Made by a program: the position numbers and the translations under genes | Origin: Oscillospiraceae bacterium | GTDB taxonomy: Bacteria; Bacillota_A; Clostridia; Oscillospirales; Ruminococcaceae | NCBI GenBank assembly: GCA_017414145.1 | Contig: JAFPQL010000125.1 | Coordinates: 1-7,538, forward strand | Length of the DNA: 7,538 nucleotides | Direction: 5' to 3' | Part shown: positions 6,642-7,538 of the stretch, piece after piece | How the letters are laid out: every line of letters begins with the position of its first letter | Position numbering within the stretch: position 1 is the first letter of the stretch | Notes under the pieces: model-generated | Told to the model about the DNA's origin: nothing | Seen by the model: the letters and a program-made list of their open reading frames with translations, nothing else | Database searches by the model: none

Positions 6642-7166
6642 ATGCACCCGATTGCACATTTCAAGACGATTCAGCGTCACCGTCACATGGTACTGCGGCA
6701 CTGTATCCGCGCCGGCATCCCGCTGCAGGGACTGCTGCACGACCTGTCGAAATTTTCGCCGACAGAATTCATCCCCGGCATGATTTTCTATCAGGGAAAC
6801 CGCAGCCCGAATGAGGCCGAGCGCGAGCGCAAGGGTTATTCCGCGGCCTGGATGCACCACAAGGGGAGAAACCGGCATCATTTTGAATACTGGTCGGACT
6901 ACAACCCGAAGACGCGGCGGTACGAGCCGGTTCAGATGCCGACGCGCTATCTGATTGAGATGTTCTGCGACCGTGTGGCGGCGAGCAAGATTTACCGCGG
7001 AGACGCATACCGGCAGACGGATCCGCTGCGGTACTTTGAAAGCGGACTGGAGCGCGGCCGGCCGATTCACCCGAAAACATCAAAGCAGCTTCATTTTCTG
7101 CTGAAGATGCTCGCCGAAAAGGGAGAAGCCGCGACCTTTGCATACATCCGCAGGCTCAAAAAATAA
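6642..7166 (+). CDS. DUF5662-like protein, HD-like His/Asp pattern, function unknown
   Basis: A 174-residue soluble protein with no signal peptide or membrane segment. I recognise the general pattern of DUF5662 proteins of Firmicutes: HFKTIQRHRHMVLRHC (6-21), GLLHDLSKFSPTEF (30-43), the stretch around 53-68 containing RSPNEAERERKGYS, then AAWMHHKGRNRHHFEYW (68-84), and a helix IEMFCDRVAASKIYRG (105-120). His15, His33-Asp34, His72/73, His79/80 and Asp110 are spaced in a way that recalls metal-binding HD-domain hydrolases, so a metal-dependent phosphohydrolase-like activity is possible; this is inference. The ATG at 6642 is chosen because AAAGGAG lies 9 nt upstream; the frame is open to 6582, but that part overlaps the promoter. 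It is a single-gene unit facing away from the ATPase operon, and nothing visible ties its job to the ATPase. The stop is followed by GC-rich structured repeats. Confidence 0.85.
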   Translation: MHPIAHFKTIQRHRHMVLRHCIRAGIPLQGLLHDLSKFSPTEFIPGMIFYQGNRSPNEAERERKGYSAAWMHHKGRNRHHFEYWSDYNPKTRRYEPVQMPTRYLIEMFCDRVAASKIYRGDAYRQTDPLRYFESGLERGRPIHPKTSKQLHFLLKMLAEKGEAATFAYIRRLKK

Positions 7167-7189
7167 CCGTCGGGCGGGCGGGCAGTGCC

Positions 7190-7280
7190 CGGCGCGGAGC
7201 CCGCGCTGGCAATTCCTAAAGCCCGCCACAGGCGAAAACAAGGCGCAAACGAACTTCACCCCGATAGAACAACATCCAAA
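7190..7280 (+). repeat. Structured direct repeat, copy 1
   Basis: The first 38 bp (7190-7227) are identical to 7448-7485; aligned without gaps, the next 53 bp match at 36 positions by my count. Each copy starts with a hairpin, GCGCGG-AGC-CCGCGC extended by a G-T and a C-G pair (7190-7208), and has a second small stem, CGCC-ACA-GGCG (7224-7234). The word CGATAGAAC (7262-7270) is also shared. The repeat begins 24 nt after the stop of the DUF5662-like gene, so its first hairpin could help end or protect that transcript, although no T-run follows. Confidence 0.85.
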
Positions 7281-7342
7281 ACAGCCAAGAAACGAAAGCG
7301 GAGCAACAAAGGGGTCAAAGGTAAGGAAAGGGGAGGCGCGCC

Positions 7343-7361
7343 GTATATGCAAAGCATATAC
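7343..7361. other. Perfect AT-rich 8-bp hairpin beside an 8-bp palindrome
   Basis: GTATATGC (7343-7350), loop AAA, GCATATAC (7354-7361): a perfect inverted repeat. It directly follows the palindrome GGCGCGCC (7335-7342). It lies between the two repeat copies. No gene or promoter can be assigned to it. Confidence 0.6.
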
Positions 7362-7381
7362 TTGGGGAAACATTAGGGAAT

Positions 7382-7419
7382 AGGGGGAATGAGCTGCGGT
7401 ACGCAGCGGTTTTCCCCCT
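7382..7419. other. Two-part hairpin between the repeat copies
   Basis: Outer arms AGGGGGAA (7382-7389) and TTCCCCCT (7412-7419) pair over 8 bp; inner arms GCTGCG (7393-7398) and CGCAGC (7402-7407) pair over 6 bp around a GTA loop, with a small internal loop between the stems. A CCCCTGT tandem follows. Neither strand shows a T-run after the stem, so a classical terminator is not supported. It could be a folded RNA or DNA element of a dispersed repeat. Confidence 0.55.
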
Positions 7420-7447
7420 GTCCCCTGTGGTTCTCCCCTCGCATTCG

Positions 7448-7538
7448 CGGCGCGGAGCCCGCGCTGGCAATTCCTAAAGCCCGCCGCGGGCGGAATCGGG
7501 ACACAACCAAACTTCGCCACGATAGAACCATACAAAAA
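7448..7538 (+). repeat. Structured direct repeat, copy 2 (runs to the window edge)
   Basis: Second copy, offset 258 bp from the first. The leading hairpin (7448-7466) is identical. The second stem keeps its pairing while the loop changes: CGCC-GCG-GGCG (7482-7492) against CGCC-ACA-GGCG in copy 1, with one added C-G pair. The shared word CGATAGAAC is at 7520-7528. Because the window ends here the true right boundary of the repeat is unknown. Confidence 0.85.

Larger units (their letters stand above)
7167..7538. other. Non-coding, repeat- and hairpin-rich tail
   Basis: I see no convincing gene in these 372 bases. The reading frames present have no ribosome sites, cross the repeats, and have low-complexity compositions. 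The stretch consists of two copies of a structured repeat (from 7190 and from 7448), and between them a purine-rich segment, an 8-bp palindrome and two hairpins. Neither a T-rich intrinsic terminator nor a tRNA is visible. The second repeat runs into the window edge, so the array may continue. Confidence 0.7.

Noticed and set aside
7189..7209. Intrinsic terminator for the DUF5662-like gene
   Set aside because: The stem is strong, but no T-run follows and the same hairpin is part of a repeat found again 258 bp away with no gene in front of it.
7080..7535. A 151-codon minus-strand frame containing a repeated GFRNCQRGLRA segment
   Set aside because: The protein repeat is simply the DNA repeat read twice, since 258 bp is a multiple of three. 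The frame runs antisense into the DUF5662-like gene and has no ribosome site. Similar small 'hypothetical proteins' often arise from intergenic repeats.
7190..7538. CRISPR array
   Set aside because: Only two copies, 258 bp apart, with unequal conservation along the unit and no regular short spacers.

Overview
The window holds most of an operon for a bacterial V/A-type (rotary, vacuolar-family) ATPase on the minus strand, one divergent gene on the plus strand, and a non-coding, repeat-rich tail at the right end. The sequence is GC-rich. Shine-Dalgarno sites are near consensus, GTG and TTG starts occur beside ATG, and the c-type subunit resembles the N-terminally extended clostridial form. Together with a DUF5662-type neighbour this suggests a GC-rich Clostridia member (Oscillospiraceae/Ruminococcus-like, possibly a gut commensal). 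The taxon is inferred from the look of the proteins and was not searched.

Reading the operon in its own direction (right to left): a perfect sigma-70-type promoter (TTGACA, 17 bp, TATAAT) at 6443-6471; a leader of about 55 nt with a perfect 7-bp hairpin; subunit G/H (6061-6381, GTG start); subunit C (5011-6057); the large membrane subunit I (3048-4991, TTG start); the ion-carrying ring subunit K (2584-3027); subunit F (2276-2584); subunit E (1634-2227); and catalytic subunit A (1634 down to base 1, where the window cuts off its last roughly 40-50 residues). Genes are packed: K/F and E/A share one base each, the other gaps are 3-48 bp, and there is no internal terminator. Subunits B and D, needed for a complete enzyme, are not in the window and presumably follow A beyond base 1.

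Together A (with B) forms the nucleotide-hydrolysing head. D and F form the central shaft, and C joins it to the K ring. E and G/H form the peripheral stalks that bind subunit I, whose membrane domain carries the arginines facing the K ring. The enzyme either pumps H+ or Na+ using ATP or runs in reverse. The K residues seen here lack the usual sodium ligands, which mildly favours H+.

To the right, an extended -10 promoter at 6582-6610 drives a 174-residue DUF5662-like protein (6642-7166) with an HD-like His/Asp pattern; its function is unknown. From 7167 to the end there is no convincing gene. Instead there are two direct copies, 258 bp apart, of a roughly 90-bp structured repeat, and between them two further hairpins and an 8-bp palindrome.

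I see no wholly new system. The points most worth a second look are the structured repeat pair, the unusual N-terminal half of K, the leader and F-E hairpins, and the uncharacterised divergent gene.
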